NCBI GenBank assembly: GCA_023653785.1
Contig: JAMKCH010002900.1
Coordinates: 1 to 64,000, forward strand
Origin: Ophioderma brevispina
Lineage: Eukaryota; Echinodermata; Ophiuroidea; Amphilepidida; Ophiodermatidae
Direction: 5' to 3'
DNA length: 64,000 bases
The position numbers and the translations under genes are program-made. This document shows, piece after piece, positions 36,501 to 42,637 of this stretch (its first letter is position 1; each line of letters starts with the position of its first letter). Under the pieces are notes generated by a model. That model did not search any database and was not told the DNA's origin. It saw nothing but the letters and a program-made list of their open reading frames with translations.

Positions 36501-38623
36501 CTGTGTGTTCACAGTTAAAAGCATGGGTAGTGATTCTTCCTATTGTTAGTGAAAAAGCTATGAATAGGCCCTGTTTAAACAGGTGAAGTTATTATTGATT
36601 TGTACTACGGTACTCATAAGGGTCAAGAAGTAATTGACTTTCGTCTTTATTTATAGTACTTGCTTTTTTAAGAAAAGGAAATAACCCATAAATTTGATGC
36701 TTATAAGATTTGCTTGTGAAAAAATTTAATAGGCCTTCAGAAAATTTAAGTACTAGTATTACAATTCCAAGTAACATTGTGATAGGTTTCATTTCATTTT
36801 GAGGAAAGCAGTAGTGTACGAGGGTGGGACTTACAAGGGCATTATTTAGTGATAGTACATGCAAGTTACATGTGGAGGAGTGCTCGACCTGAGTAGATTT
36901 TGGGTATTTGGGCAAAGTAAATATGCAAATGAGCTAACTTATATGCAAAATATAAGGTTACTGGGGTGGGGGCAAAGTATACCACAAAAAGGTATAAATT
37001 GTCGTATCCATGTTTTCATTGAAAGGTGTGATTTTACTTTTGGTGTTACACTGGTCAGTCTTTTGGGTTGGCAGGCTGTACAGTCTTGGAAAATGTGAAA
37101 ATACATCATTCTTGTTTCGCCCCTTTCTAGACCTTAGTTGTGTTCCCCAAATTTAAAATGTGGTCACATGACTTTTTCAAAAATAGTGTTGCAAATGGAA
37201 TAATTATCATTGATTTACTAATTAGTGAATTTTCAGGGATTTTTGCATGATGAATTTAAGATTATGAGTCATTTCACCAAAATGGTAACAATTTTTTTTT
37301 CAAGTTATTTTTGCGAGCTAGTTGTGGCCAAAATGAAGGGTGGACTGGTGTTTGCATTTTTAGTCGTCACTTAGTGATTGCGAAATTCGGCGGGGACATT
37401 TTAAATATCGCGTAAATACAAGTTCGCTTGTTTTATGTGTAAATATATTTCTTTCTTTCAATGGCCTGGACTATCACTTGCGAGCAAATAGAAGAAATTT
37501 CTTCGTTTAATTGAACTGAAAATCTCATTGAATAAGATGATAATAACATCATTGAAGGATTTGCAGCAGCAGCAGTAGTGTTTAGGCAAGGCCCTAAAGT
37601 GAAAAGAGCTCCTCGGACTGATGGTGGAATAATGGAATTGCTTCAGATCTCGGGTCATAGATGCCCCTTGGGAATCATATGGTCATTTGCCAAGTTCAAA
37701 GGTCATATGAGATCAAGTTATAAAATGGGCTGAAAATGTCAAATTTACATAATATAAAAAGTTGAAGTCCAATTGCAAGGACTTGGGCCATACATGCAAC
37801 ATGGGAACATTCATATGATAATAAGGTCAAGGGTCACTTGCACAGGTCAAAGGTCATCTGAGGTCAAGTTATAAAATGGGAGTGAAGGAAAGGTGGATTG
37901 CAAAAGCAAGCGACACTTGTGGTTCGAAAGCGGCTTGTTTTATACATTAGCCCTCACCTGAAATGATTAAGCCCAAACCAGCGCCCTTATGGGTAAACAG
38001 AACAATTTTATAATAAAATGACTCTGGGGTCATTTTATTCAGCAGTTGGCAGAAATGGCGTTTAACACAAGAAAACACGCCAGAGTTGATTTCCATGGCA
38101 TCCACCCTGTTTGACCAGTCTGTGACCTTTTTGGTTTTAATATCAATGAGTACGAGTCTATGATATTCATGTAATAGACACATTTGTTGATTAAGTTAGA
38201 GCAAACTTAAAAGTTAGCCTACAAATTACCTGGATGTCTTTAGTCTCTTATTAATGCCCCTCTCTGTGTTTGGGTATGTTATTTTTATGTGTAAAATATA
38301 TCTGTATTCTTCCAATGGCCTAGACTATCGTTTGCAAGCAAATTGAAGAAATTTCATATTTTGTGAAAAGTTCCAGTGCCGCTTTAACCTTGTGTCACTA
38401 TTGGTTGTGTATGTTAAGCCTGATTTTTAAATAGTCAGTGTGTGTTTGTGTGATTTTAATCCAGGCTGCTGCTGACAACAAACTGAAATGCCTACAATAC
38501 CTAGTGGATGTACTCGATGATATTGATCAGCTAGACTTTCATGGTAGTACTGCTTTGGAATTAGCCAAAAAAGCTGGACATGAAGAGGCAGAGAAGATCA
38601 TTAGAGGGCACAAGAAAATGTAG
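461..38623 (+). CDS. ASPG: ASPG-like L-asparaginase / lysophospholipase with ankyrin repeats (whole gene, 5' partial)
   Basis: This is the spliced gene, assembled from eleven exons listed separately. The family (bacterial-type cytosolic asparaginase; in mammals 60 kDa lysophospholipase) hydrolyses asparagine to aspartate and ammonia. The order seen is asparaginase N-lobe (exons at 461, 11615, 23900, 27000), asparaginase C-lobe (28137, 29691), then ankyrin repeats (31214 to 38465). The second catalytic motif HGTDTM and the following VILTGAQVP are present at about 11763-11860. The first catalytic motif (TGGTIG-like) is not in the window, so at least one exon lies upstream of base 1. Introns range from about 1 to 12 kb and are full of MITEs. 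Exons at 11615, 23900, 27000, 32915, 34558 and 35049 show frame slips, so this is either a decaying copy or sequence with local indel errors. Family assignment is strong; whether the gene works is uncertain. Confidence 0.85.
713..870. mobile_element. hAT-like MITE, 158 bp
   Basis: Ends are inverted repeats: CAGGGGTGCAAATT at the left and AATTTGCACCCCTG at the right. CAGGG termini are typical of hAT elements. Inside is the repeated phrase GATTCTCG. The flanks are AT-rich (aaatat / aatatt), and an 8-bp target duplication is not clear. Confidence 0.65.
2230..2775. mobile_element. TTAA MITE family A, 546 bp
   Basis: TTAA at both ends. The left arm TTAAAGGGATTAGCAGCGAT matches the complement of the right arm (ATCGCTGCTAGTCCCTTTAA), and the pairing continues inward. 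No coding capacity. Confidence 0.75.
2776..3150 (+). repeat. Diverged dispersed repeat, copy 1
   Basis: Shares ordered phrases with 57310-57665: GTAAAGTTTCG, GGTCGACCAAAATG, ACAGGGTAAATGAGAAA, GTAGCTTT, and ACTTC-GGTAAAAT-TGGG. It is in the same orientation and lies directly after family A. Confidence 0.65.
3700..4038 (-). mobile_element. Repeat family H, minus-strand copy
   Basis: Ends in TTAA at 4035-4038. On the - strand it begins TTAAAGAGACACTGGCATAT and then carries ATAGTGCGCCCTC, the same order as the copy starting at 35403. It shares GCCCAAA-CAGC and TTATGGGTAAACAGAAC with the copy at 37930. Confidence 0.55.
4270..4850. repeat. AGGTCA-rich repeat with GTGTCGCCTGCC termini
   Basis: Ends are inverted: GTGTCGCCTGCC at 4270-4281 and GGCAGGCGACAC at 4839-4850. 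Inside is a roughly 130-base unit repeated with variation (AAAAGTTGAAGTTCAATTGG, then ATAGGT-CAAC, then GATGAGGTCAAAGGTC). AGGTCAAAGGTCA occurs exactly at 4459-4471, 4479-4491 and 4630-4642. Related copies are at 20960-21250, 26370-26660 and 37630-37940. Confidence 0.7.
6153..6607. mobile_element. TTAA MITE family B, nested foldback, 455 bp
   Basis: TTAAAGGAGAACCCGTAC at the left; GATACAGGTTCTCCTTTAA at the right. Inside, a second pair of arms (about 6283-6358 and 6408-6490) is inverted: CCATGTGCTATTT / AAATAGCGCATGG and TATGCGATACGACCGGCAC / GTGCCGTCCGTATCGCATA. Nearly the whole element can fold on itself. Confidence 0.75.
7799..8135 (+). mobile_element. TTAA MITE family C, copy 1 (337 bp)
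   Basis: TTAAAGGTGCTTGTCCGA at the left and GGAACACGCACCTTTAA at the right. The interior includes GTGTATTGTGTTCTCAA, CACATACACCCCATCAAGTT, GCAAAGCCCTATT, and CGATACTACTTCCGG near the right end. Three other copies occur in the window. Confidence 0.8.
8747..8762. repeat. CA microsatellite
   Basis: Run of CA dinucleotides. Confidence 0.9.
9069..9436. mobile_element. TTAA MITE family D, copy 1
   Basis: TTAAAGTCTGACTCAGAAAT at the left, ATCTCTGAGTCGGCCTTTAA at the right. AAAATTGAGGGCGCC lies inside the right arm. Confidence 0.7.
11615..11944 (+). CDS. ASPG: ASPG exon: catalytic core with HGTDTM
   Basis: Acceptor TTTTCTTTTGTAG precedes 11615. The first C completes the Pro codon from the previous exon, then the frame reads ITRENRRVLYWLYEYEQL onward. 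It contains VILHGTDTMAYSASALSFML, where the T-D pair of HGTDTM supplies catalytic residues in this family, and then GKPVILTGAQVPLAE. Past about 11870 the match becomes irregular: the family expects a form like DGRDNLLGALYIAGHYVIPE, but the frame gives NRCEEMNDGRDNQGGLYIAG and then hits TAA at 11934. YVIPE is present one frame over (11930-11944), followed by a GTTAGG donor. At least one small indel therefore lies between about 11870 and 11932. Confidence 0.85.
12843..12990 (+). repeat. Dispersed repeat, copy 1
   Basis: Shares TCCCCCAAATTCAATGTTG, TCCGAGTCATG, CACAGCTTCGC, CCCCCAAC-TTGAT and GATGGGGAGTG with 17450-17600 in the same order. The flank at 12660-12735 is inverted relative to 17880-17960. 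Confidence 0.65.
13584..13650 (-). repeat. tRNA-like segment (SINE-like)
   Basis: On the - strand an A-box match TAGTGCAGTTGG is followed by a B-box-like GGTTCGTGTCA. The acceptor stem and anticodon arm do not form a credible tRNA, so a tRNA-derived SINE remnant is more likely. Confidence 0.35.
14862..15845. repeat. Block of CTGTAAA palindromes around the G tract
   Basis: The motif ACTGTAAATTTTACAGT, or halves of it, recurs at about 14874-14892, 14932-14957, 15378-15393, 15424-15437, 15518-15530 and 15812-15834. ATCCTGGCAA at 14897 and its inverse TTGCCAGGAT at 15506 also pair. This looks like one foldback or satellite-like element with the G tract inside. Confidence 0.5.
15040..15306 (+). 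repeat. G homopolymer-like tract, 267 bases
   Basis: Almost pure G with scattered T, C and A. It is capable of many G-quadruplexes if real. Open frames through it encode only Gly or Pro runs and are not genes. Long G tracts are also a known place for sequencing error. Confidence 0.9.
16508..16575 (+). repeat. tRNA-like segment (SINE-like)
   Basis: A-box-like TGGCTCAGTCATAGG at 16517-16531 and a good B box GGTTCGAATCC at 16560-16570. The spacing fits a tRNA, but no full cloverleaf is seen. Confidence 0.4.
17450..17600 (+). repeat. Dispersed repeat, copy 2
   Basis: Same ordered phrases as 12843-12990, then AACATGGCAGTGGTTCCAAT, which is also present at 13013-13032. The shared region may therefore extend to about 17700. 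Confidence 0.65.
18421..18770. mobile_element. Diverged relative of MITE family F
   Basis: TTAACGGTGCCACAAGATTT at 18433 resembles the family F left end. Later phrases such as CAGCCTATTTTTTATATTGA, ACTTTCAAGGCATTACTG and AATTAAGAAATA match weakly. Confidence 0.4.
19116..19208. repeat. Short foldback
   Basis: TCATGTGAATCGTTAGA at 19116-19132 is inverted at 19192-19208 (TCTAACGATTCACATGA), with about 59 bases between. Confidence 0.65.
19481..19520 (-). mobile_element. Possible Helitron 3' terminus
   Basis: A GC-rich hairpin (TTGCCCGC ... GCGGGCAA with loop GCTTCGT) in AT-rich DNA. On the - strand it is followed by CCG and CTAG, then T. A hairpin shortly before CTRR, inserted next to T, is the Helitron end rule. 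The hairpin is nearer to CTAG than usual. The 5' TC end was not identified. Confidence 0.35.
20329..20673 (-). mobile_element. TTAA MITE family C, copy 2 (345 bp, inverted)
   Basis: Same family on the - strand: TTAAAGTGCGTTTGTCCC at the left end and TCGGAACAACCACGGTTAA at the right. The interior order (GGCTTTGCAATA, CATTATTGCGTCTAC, ACTTGATGGGGTGTATGTGC) is the reverse complement of copy 1. Confidence 0.75.
20860..20950 (+). repeat. GT-rich simple sequence
   Basis: Interrupted GTGTGT / GTGTATGT repeats. Confidence 0.8.
20960..21250. repeat. AGGTCA-rich repeat, second copy
   Basis: Contains AATTGGAACCAAATTCTGTC, TCATAGGTGCA, and AGGTCAAAGGTCA at 21080-21092, in the same order as 4270-4850. 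The terminal GTGTCGCC blocks were not found, so it is truncated. Confidence 0.6.
23595..23670 (-). repeat. tRNA-like segment (SINE-like)
   Basis: On the - strand GGGAGAGCATGTCAGTGGTT precedes GGGTTCGAATC (B box, complement at 23602-23612). It resembles a tRNA-derived SINE head. Confidence 0.4.
23900..24031 (+). CDS. ASPG: ASPG exon: RGNR...SPNL segment, with frame slips
   Basis: Acceptor TTCTGTACTGCAG ends at 23899 and donor GTTGGT begins at 24032. One frame reads VVKRSSEAQCFESPNLQAIT and then VNVE at the end, matching the family block around SPNL (human FAAFCSPNLLPLA). Upstream of VVKRSS the expected pattern FFN-K-x-RGNR is only found by mixing frames: VFN near 23906 and a VVNR-like run near 23930. 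The run GGGGGGG at 24014-24020 may hold another length change. It ends one base into a Val codon that the next exon completes. It is recognisable but not openly readable as drawn. Confidence 0.6.
24032..26999 (+). other. ASPG intron, about 3 kb
   Basis: Contains a cluster of octamer-like sites with the phrase taatgagctaatttgcatat (25880-26075), and duplicated G-rich and GTGACCT-rich segments (26370-26660). Nothing else was recognised. Confidence 0.5.
26370..26660. repeat. AGGTCA-type repeat, inverted and internally duplicated
   Basis: Two nearby copies of a unit TGGAAAGGAGGGG followed by GGGGTGACATGTTGGTGACC (from about 26370 and 26517), each followed by tandem GACCTCATGTGACCTTTGG. It ends GATGGCAGATGACAC...GATGTATTTTTT, which matches the end of the 4270 copy. 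Confidence 0.6.
27000..27125 (+). CDS. ASPG: ASPG exon: domain junction, with frame slips
   Basis: A pyrimidine-rich acceptor ends in ATGCCAG at 26999 and donor GTAAGT begins at 27126. The first two bases complete the Val codon from the previous exon. Read with frame changes, it gives VEWGG, WIFRQRNM, then VYxNxNGNVG and VPGITVAT, matching the family pattern in which a conserved NVGLLRxxPGI stretch leads into VRAFL. No single frame is open across the whole exon: one has TAA at 27063-27070, another TAG at 27081. The 3' splice phase fits the next exon exactly (ACA followed by GTA AGA GCA). Confidence 0.6.
28137..28322 (+). CDS. ASPG: ASPG exon: C-lobe, clean
   Basis: Acceptor CATATTTTGTAG ends at 28136 and donor GTAATA begins at 28323. 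The exon is 186 bases, 62 codons, fully open. It begins VRAFLSPPMQGVVLQTFGAG and continues through NGPDSREDLMKEIRTASERG to VIIINCTQCAQGMVSPSYQT. VRAFL-PP--GVV--TFG-GN and NCT-C--G are conserved in animal ASPG proteins. It is one of the best-preserved exons, which argues against a very old pseudogene. A 124-bp foldback begins 36 bases after its donor. Confidence 0.9.
28359..28482. repeat. Foldback hairpin just inside an ASPG intron
   Basis: Arms of about 46 bases: AAGTATAAAGTAGCGAGTGT with GCGTATAC, and GTATACGCCCACGTCGCTAC with TTCGTACTT. It begins 36 bases after the donor at 28323. Confidence 0.7.
29500..29570 (+). repeat. Weak tRNA-like segment
   Basis: B-box-like GGTTCAAATCC at 29553-29563; the A box is poor (TTTGGTTAACG near 29502). 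Confidence 0.25.
29691..29927 (+). CDS. ASPG: ASPG exon: end of asparaginase domain and linker, clean
   Basis: Acceptor GTTGTTAACACAG ends at 29690 and donor GTAAGA begins at 29928. The exon is 237 bases, 79 codons, open. It reads TLLDAGVIPGSDITPEAALT then KLCYVLGKEDLTQEDKRHLM and LRGEIK. The GVI-G-D-T-EAALTKL-YVLG block is the end of the asparaginase fold in this family. The second half (KVTHTHEKSFTLLDNKFIC onward) is a linker toward the ankyrin region with no motif I recognise. Confidence 0.9.
31214..31309 (+). CDS. ASPG: ASPG exon: start of ankyrin region, clean
   Basis: Acceptor TTGATTTGCAG ends at 31213 and donor GTAAGT begins at 31310. The 32 codons read EVKAVGNALFPPMMCAAAAN then GDLRGLKHLKRC. 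The CAAA-NGDL-GL--L pattern is the second-helix half of an ankyrin repeat and matches the family's ALVPSLACAAAHAGD region. It begins and ends in phase 0. Confidence 0.88.
31501..31608. repeat. Foldback hairpin
   Basis: ATAAACATGGGCGATAGCAT at 31501-31520 is inverted at 31590-31608. Inside, GGGCGATAGCATTAT is also present as a direct copy (31528-31542). The loop has ACGAGGCCGCAGGCCAAG. Confidence 0.7.
32005..32168. repeat. Foldback hairpin, about 164 bp
   Basis: GAGTTCGATAATTCAGGCA pairs with TGCCTGAATTATCGAACTC. An inner pair GTTCATATCCCGATTGACCT / AGGTCAATCGGGATATGAAC is perfect over 20 bases. The loop is about 45 bases. Confidence 0.75.
32915..33042 (+). CDS. ASPG: Candidate ASPG ankyrin exon with several indels
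   Basis: Found by looking for the ankyrin repeat missing between the clean exons. Allowing frame changes, the + strand reads DLSV, then GDYEG, RTPLHLA-like, then ACEYLLEHG, then YMSRDM and a WG near the end. This is the canonical order: tip DYEGRTPLHLA, helix CEYLLEHG, next tip RDxFG. Each piece is in a different frame, so several single-base changes are needed. The likely acceptor is ATGTGAG (ending 32914) and the likely donor is GGGTAATC (GT at 33043); both ends are approximate. The order of motifs makes chance unlikely. Confidence 0.5.
34558..34685 (+). CDS. ASPG: Candidate ASPG ankyrin exon, degraded
   Basis: A good donor, GTAAGT, begins at 34686. Across frames I read a TP---AINN pattern (about 34559-34585), a F-D---AL stretch, GGHHSF at about 34612-34629, and TEEIRTM near 34660-34676. 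This corresponds to the family's TPLRDAI-x-x-H-DVI-LL--TGAH...EE segment that precedes ELC. No clean AG acceptor is visible at the left end, and that boundary is an estimate. It follows logically from the 32915 exon, which stops at the FG of the previous tip. Confidence 0.4.
35049..35148 (+). CDS. ASPG: ASPG ankyrin exon with one frame slip
   Basis: Acceptor ACATTTCAG ends at 35048 and the donor GTATTT begins at 35149. The first part reads LCTLMTERPIKLF in one frame, then HEAGVNLNSADYRGNTALHL in the next. Joined, they fit the family order ELC-LA-R-D-EGL--F-EAGA-L---DYDG-TALH. The switch falls in the run CTTTTC near 35084, where one T appears to be missing. The 3' part carries the ankyrin tip DYRGNTALHL, and its phase matches the last exon (ALHL then AAADN). 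Confidence 0.75.
35403..35800 (+). mobile_element. Repeat family H, plus-strand copy
   Basis: Starts TTAAAGAGACCCTGCACATT, then AAAATAGTGCGCCCTC and ATTAGCCCTCAC. It later shares CACGCCAGAGTTGATT and CCCTCTCTG with the 37930 copy. The right end was not located. Confidence 0.5.
37630..37940. repeat. AGGTCA-rich repeat, fourth copy
   Basis: Carries GTTATAAAATGGGCTGAAAA, AAGTTGAAGTCCAATTG and AGGTCAAAGGTCA at 37844-37856. It ends with GCAAGCGACACTTGTGGTTC, an altered form of the GGCGACACAAGCGGTCC end at 4841-4858. Confidence 0.6.
37930..38387 (+). mobile_element. Repeat family H, plus-strand copy (3' portion)
   Basis: Shares ATTAGCCCTCAC, AACACAAGAAAACACGCCAG and GTTGATT with the 35403 copy. 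It ends GTTCCAGTGCCGCTTTAA with TTAA at 38384-38387, which reads inverted as TTAAAGCGGCACTGGAAC and resembles the left terminus. A stray fragment of its 3' part is at 37435-37500. Confidence 0.5.
38465..38623 (+). CDS. ASPG: ASPG terminal exon: last ankyrin repeat and stop, clean
   Basis: Acceptor TGATTTTAATCCAG ends at 38464. The exon reads AAADNKLKCLQYLVDVLDDI, then DQLDFHGSTALELAKKAGHE, then EAEKIIRGHKKM and TAG at 38621-38623. L-F-G-TALELA-KAGHEEA is a complete ankyrin hairpin followed by a short basic tail. The start is in phase 0, as required by the previous exon. The length and position match the end of animal ASPG proteins. Confidence 0.88.
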   Translation, partial: AAADNKLKCLQYLVDVLDDIDQLDFHGSTALELAKKAGHEEAEKIIRGHKKM

Positions 38624-39290
38624 AAGATGTCACCAGATGGAATCAGGGAGCAATAATAAGTGGTACAAGTGAATGTCCACAGTGGTGGTTGGAGATGTTT
38701 TACTTAGCTATACCTCAAATCCCTTGTACCTCGTAGTATGTAGTTGAAGTATGCCTGCGTTCCCACAAGGCATCGCCATGACAACATGCAAAGGAAATAC
38801 ATAAGAATACAGCACAGGCATGCATGCATATTTTGATACCCAAAAATTCTAAGAGATTAGGGTGGCCAATGGCAGCAACTATTGAAATGATGGCTGCTAG
38901 AGTGGTATCTGTTATAGTGACAGCTGAAGGGATTGTGTAAATTTGCCAAATACTAGAAACACATTGTATTTCTTTTTGATTATGTCATCTACAGAATCAA
39001 ACTCAGGTCTTCCAACATCCATCCATTTTGCGTGATGATCAAATTTGTATATTCTCACGCATTGTTCTAAGATTAACAGCATCTCCTTAATATGAAGAGG
39101 TGGAAATCTCAGTATGAATGTTTTATTTTTTTCCTTTTTTGCAATGTGTTCGAACAGGTAATTATTTGGGGCAATGTTTCTAGAAGATACACATAATTTG
39201 TGGTTACTTATAACCTTTTGTAATCCTTGACAAAAGTCTGGTTGTAGGAGTAACTCATGTTATATTTAAGAAATAAAGGGTGATGCAGTA
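38624..39290 (+). other. Likely 3' UTR of ASPG
   Basis: It follows the TAG directly, and AATAAA is present at 39272-39277 just before a foldback repeat begins. A second AATAAA is at 39952-39957. I cannot tell which is used. Confidence 0.4.
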
Positions 39291-39415
39291 TCATTTATGG
39301 GCGAATAATGTGTCCGAGGTAAGAAAAACAAAATAATGGGCGAGGCGCAGCCGAGCCCATTATTTAAAAGTTTTTCTGGCCGAGGATACATTATGAGCCC
39401 ATAAATGATACTGCA
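39284..39415. repeat. Foldback hairpin after ASPG
   Basis: TGCAGTATCATTTATGGGC at the left pairs with GCCCATAAATGATACTGCA at the right. GTCCGAGG and the opposing CCGAGGATAC are partly paired. The loop has GGCGAGGCGCAGCCGAGCCC. The adjacent 39470-39550 shares CCCATTATTGC and CAGTAAACTGACCAATCAGA-type phrases with 50865-50930 in inverted orientation. Confidence 0.65.
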
Positions 39416-40805
39416 AACCCTGTATTTCTATTCTATTACCTAAAACAGCTTGATTTAATAAGGAAATGCATTGGCGACCCATTATTGCAGAATAATGGGC
39501 AGTAAACTGACCAATCAGAATGCTGCATTTCAATAATGGGCAGCAGAGGTATTAGAATTATCATTTTAGGTTGACTTGTCTGCCCGGCTTGACTGTCAGC
39601 CCAGGGCTAGTGACATAATTCATTGTGTGTTTGGCATGCTTTTTGAAAAGCATACAGGCATTACTTCACACAATTGCTATTGTATGTGTTAGTCTACCTA
39701 GCACCTGTCAAATCAATATCTTGAAACAGGTCTATAGAGTACAATACCTCCAAATATAATATATGATTCCAAATATACTTGTGCCAAATGTTTCTAGATG
39801 ATATAAAATTTCAATTTTGTTCAGGAAAGTTGGGGAGGGATGAGGTTGTACATCATAAAATGCACTGTTAAGATATTTGTATATTGTATTATAATATACC
39901 AGAGGCATTAATCCTTATCCTGTTTTCCTCACCATTTTCCAATGTGCCAATAATAAAGCTCATACCTCACAGTGTATTCATATGGATCTGTTCCATATCA
40001 AAGTGTTTATTGGGATTTTTCACTATATTAGAGTTAAGTAAGAGAGTTAAGATATATCAGACTGGAAATGTAGAGAGTGGGATTTTGTTTGTAATTATGT
40101 TGAGATAAACATGTGTACAGTATGAAACTCATGTGCATAACTCAAGATTGATATTTTTTTCCCTTTCAACTTTCAAACACTGCTTGTTCTATTTATGAAT
40201 AGTTAGCATGACAATTTATGGGATTTATCATTTACTCGTTTCTATTTATTGTAAACGATTGTTATTTATAGGTATCAAGTCAGGTGTACAGTATTTGCTA
40301 GCATTTATTTTTGTTGTCAGTGCAAGTATAAATGTTGGAAATCTATTTGAAATATATGTTAGGTCTTAACCAGAGGGTGTTTTGAATCAATCCCATAATG
40401 CATAGCAATGTGCCTATACTGTACTGTACTAAATACATGTCAGTACTTAGGGATAAAAAGTGTTCCAAAACTTCAAGAACCACAAGACATTCATAATCAT
40501 GCAAAAAATTCCCTAAGTACTAACGCTTTGTGGGCTAAAATGAGCATTAAAGTCAGGGTTTTCATGTGTTAAGAATAGGACTTTTATGTGATCACATGAC
40601 CCTATTGAGGTGAAATTTCCCAAAACTGGTGCATTGTGGGATTGACTCAAAACACCCTCTGGGTCTTAACTAAATGATAGTAATTTGTTGTCAACATAAT
40701 AGCCATCACAGTTGCCAAATTTTAAAATAATGCCAGCGAAACCACTTGTCTACATAAGTTCTGGGTAAATATTTTAGTGTTGAATACATTTCATACTACA
40801 TTGTA

Positions 40806-40922
40806 TTTGTGTGTGTGCGTGCATGCTTGTGGGTGTTGTGCACATGCATAATACATGTGGTGTAATGTAGATGGGTGTAATAAATATTTACTAGTAGTGT
40901 GTGTGTGCGCATGTGTGTGTTC
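40806..40922 (+). repeat. GT-rich simple sequence
   Basis: Two clusters of interrupted GTGTGTGCG-type repeats. Confidence 0.75.
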
Positions 40923-41021
40923 ATTTACATCATGTATTTCCGAGATATGAACTCAAGACAAAAACTTGACCTTGGAAATAATAAACTGCTATGATTGTGA
41001 GGTTTGACAAATAGAAGGACT

Positions 41022-41572
41022 TTAAGCAATAACAGCACATTTTTTGAAGAGTGCCCCCAATTTTCAAAATTTGATATTTTTGCACAGTTATGTTGGTAAT
41101 TGTCTAGGAAACTATACCTGCTAACGAGAATGCTTAAAAATGCATATTTATCATAAAATAAGCAATTTTGTAATTAGAATTGGGATCCCAGATTGTACTT
41201 AACGGCAGAGATGGAAATGCTAAGTTTATGTCCGTCCATGACAAAATAGTGCCACCTCAAGAAAATGACCTCTAACTTGACTTGCCTGAACCAATAAAAC
41301 AACTAATGGATGAGCGTAGACACGTACATAGTGCTATTTCCCGGCTATTTCATATTGGAAGGCCGTTTCCAGCAGCCGTTGAATTATTATCGGAGATCTC
41401 CGATATTAATTCTAACTATAAAACCCCTTCGTTTGTGACACATAGACATTTTTGACCTTAATCAATCACATGTATAGTTTACTAGCCAGTTACCAATGCA
41501 ACCGTGTAAAAATCTCAAAATTTTTGGAAATTGGGGGGCGCTCTTCAAAAAAATGTGCTATTATTGCTTTAA
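41022..41572. mobile_element. TTAA foldback element family E, 551 bp
   Basis: Long arms of about 50 bases: TTAAGCAATAACAGCACATT with GAAGAGTGCCCCCAATTTTC, and on the other side CTCTTCAAAAAAATGTGCTA then TTATTGCTTTAA. The AATTTTC-type inner arm is shared in style with families D and H. Confidence 0.75.
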
Positions 41573-42289
41573 CTCATCTTTTGGCCATTTGGAAATTTTG
41601 GCACTAAAATAATCTGTAATACAGATTCATATAACCATAATTTCTAACTCAGTACAACTCTCTGTTGCATATAAAGCACAATAACACTTTTGGTGCTTTA
41701 ACTCCGAGTTACATTTTTGAGTTAAAGACCTAGTAAAGTGACCATACAGTTATACTCGATTCGCGTTGATATGTTCGTCCCCCTGGAGTTTTGGACCTAT
41801 TCAATTAAGTCTGAGAGGGAAAATGAAAGAATTCAAATGCACGTGCCACACCGGATTATCTTGGAGGACACTCTGGTCATTTTACTCACTCACCTGCCAC
41901 TAAATAAAATTTCATTCATGTATGGAAACGCACAATAGTGTATTTCGAGCCTTAACATTCCTCACAATAACATGATTAACAGAAGTCCCTGCGCCTCATT
42001 GAATTTTTCACCTCCGCAAGAATGGTACGGGGGTCACATATCAGATGAATCGAGTATAACAGTTTTGTGTTTTCCGTCGTTCAGACTTCCGAGTTAAAGA
42101 CCTTCTGTTTCTCAAACCTTGAAATGATGATTCCTTAACACTGCTAATAGTTAACGAATGGTTAGTCTTTTTGTTTCTGTAGACATCACAGAAAAAACAT
42201 TGTTTATTTACAGAAATATGTGTCACACAAAGCATGTGCATTTTGCCTGTTTTTGCTATTGAACTAAGCAGGCCAGTTGATAATTCTTG

Positions 42290-42637
42290 TTAAAGGCTGA
42301 CTCAGAGATTTCCTGGAGAGGGTGCCCTCAATTTTCAAACATATCATGTTTTTTTTTTTTGCATTTCATAATGCTTGTCCATATACTAATCACTGTGTGA
42401 AGTAACTAAGCTCAAATCGAAGTCACAACTTCATTATAAAATTACAAATCTGAAATTTTTGTTATACACTATTATACTGTATATAATATGTATATACTGC
42501 ATGAAAACTAAAAAAACCTGATTCATCTCTACACTTTGGAATTTTACATTTTAGGTGACGATCTTTAGTTCTGGATGATTGCTTTTAATTACTACACCAA
42601 AAAAAATTATATTTCAAAATCTCTAAGTCAGCCTTCA
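42290..42637. mobile_element. TTAA MITE family D, copy 2
   Basis: TTAAAGGCTGACTCAGAGAT at the left, ATCTCTAAGTCAGCCTTCAA at the right. It carries GGTGCCCTCAATTTTCAAA inside the left arm. It is inverted relative to copy 1. Confidence 0.72.

Larger units (their letters stand above)
31310..38464 (+). other. ASPG 3' introns, non-exon content
   Basis: Between the ankyrin exons lie two hairpin elements (31501-31608, 32005-32168), copies of repeat family H (35403-about 35800 and about 37930-38387) and an AGGTCA-type repeat (37630-37940). The remainder shows nothing I can name. Confidence 0.5.
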
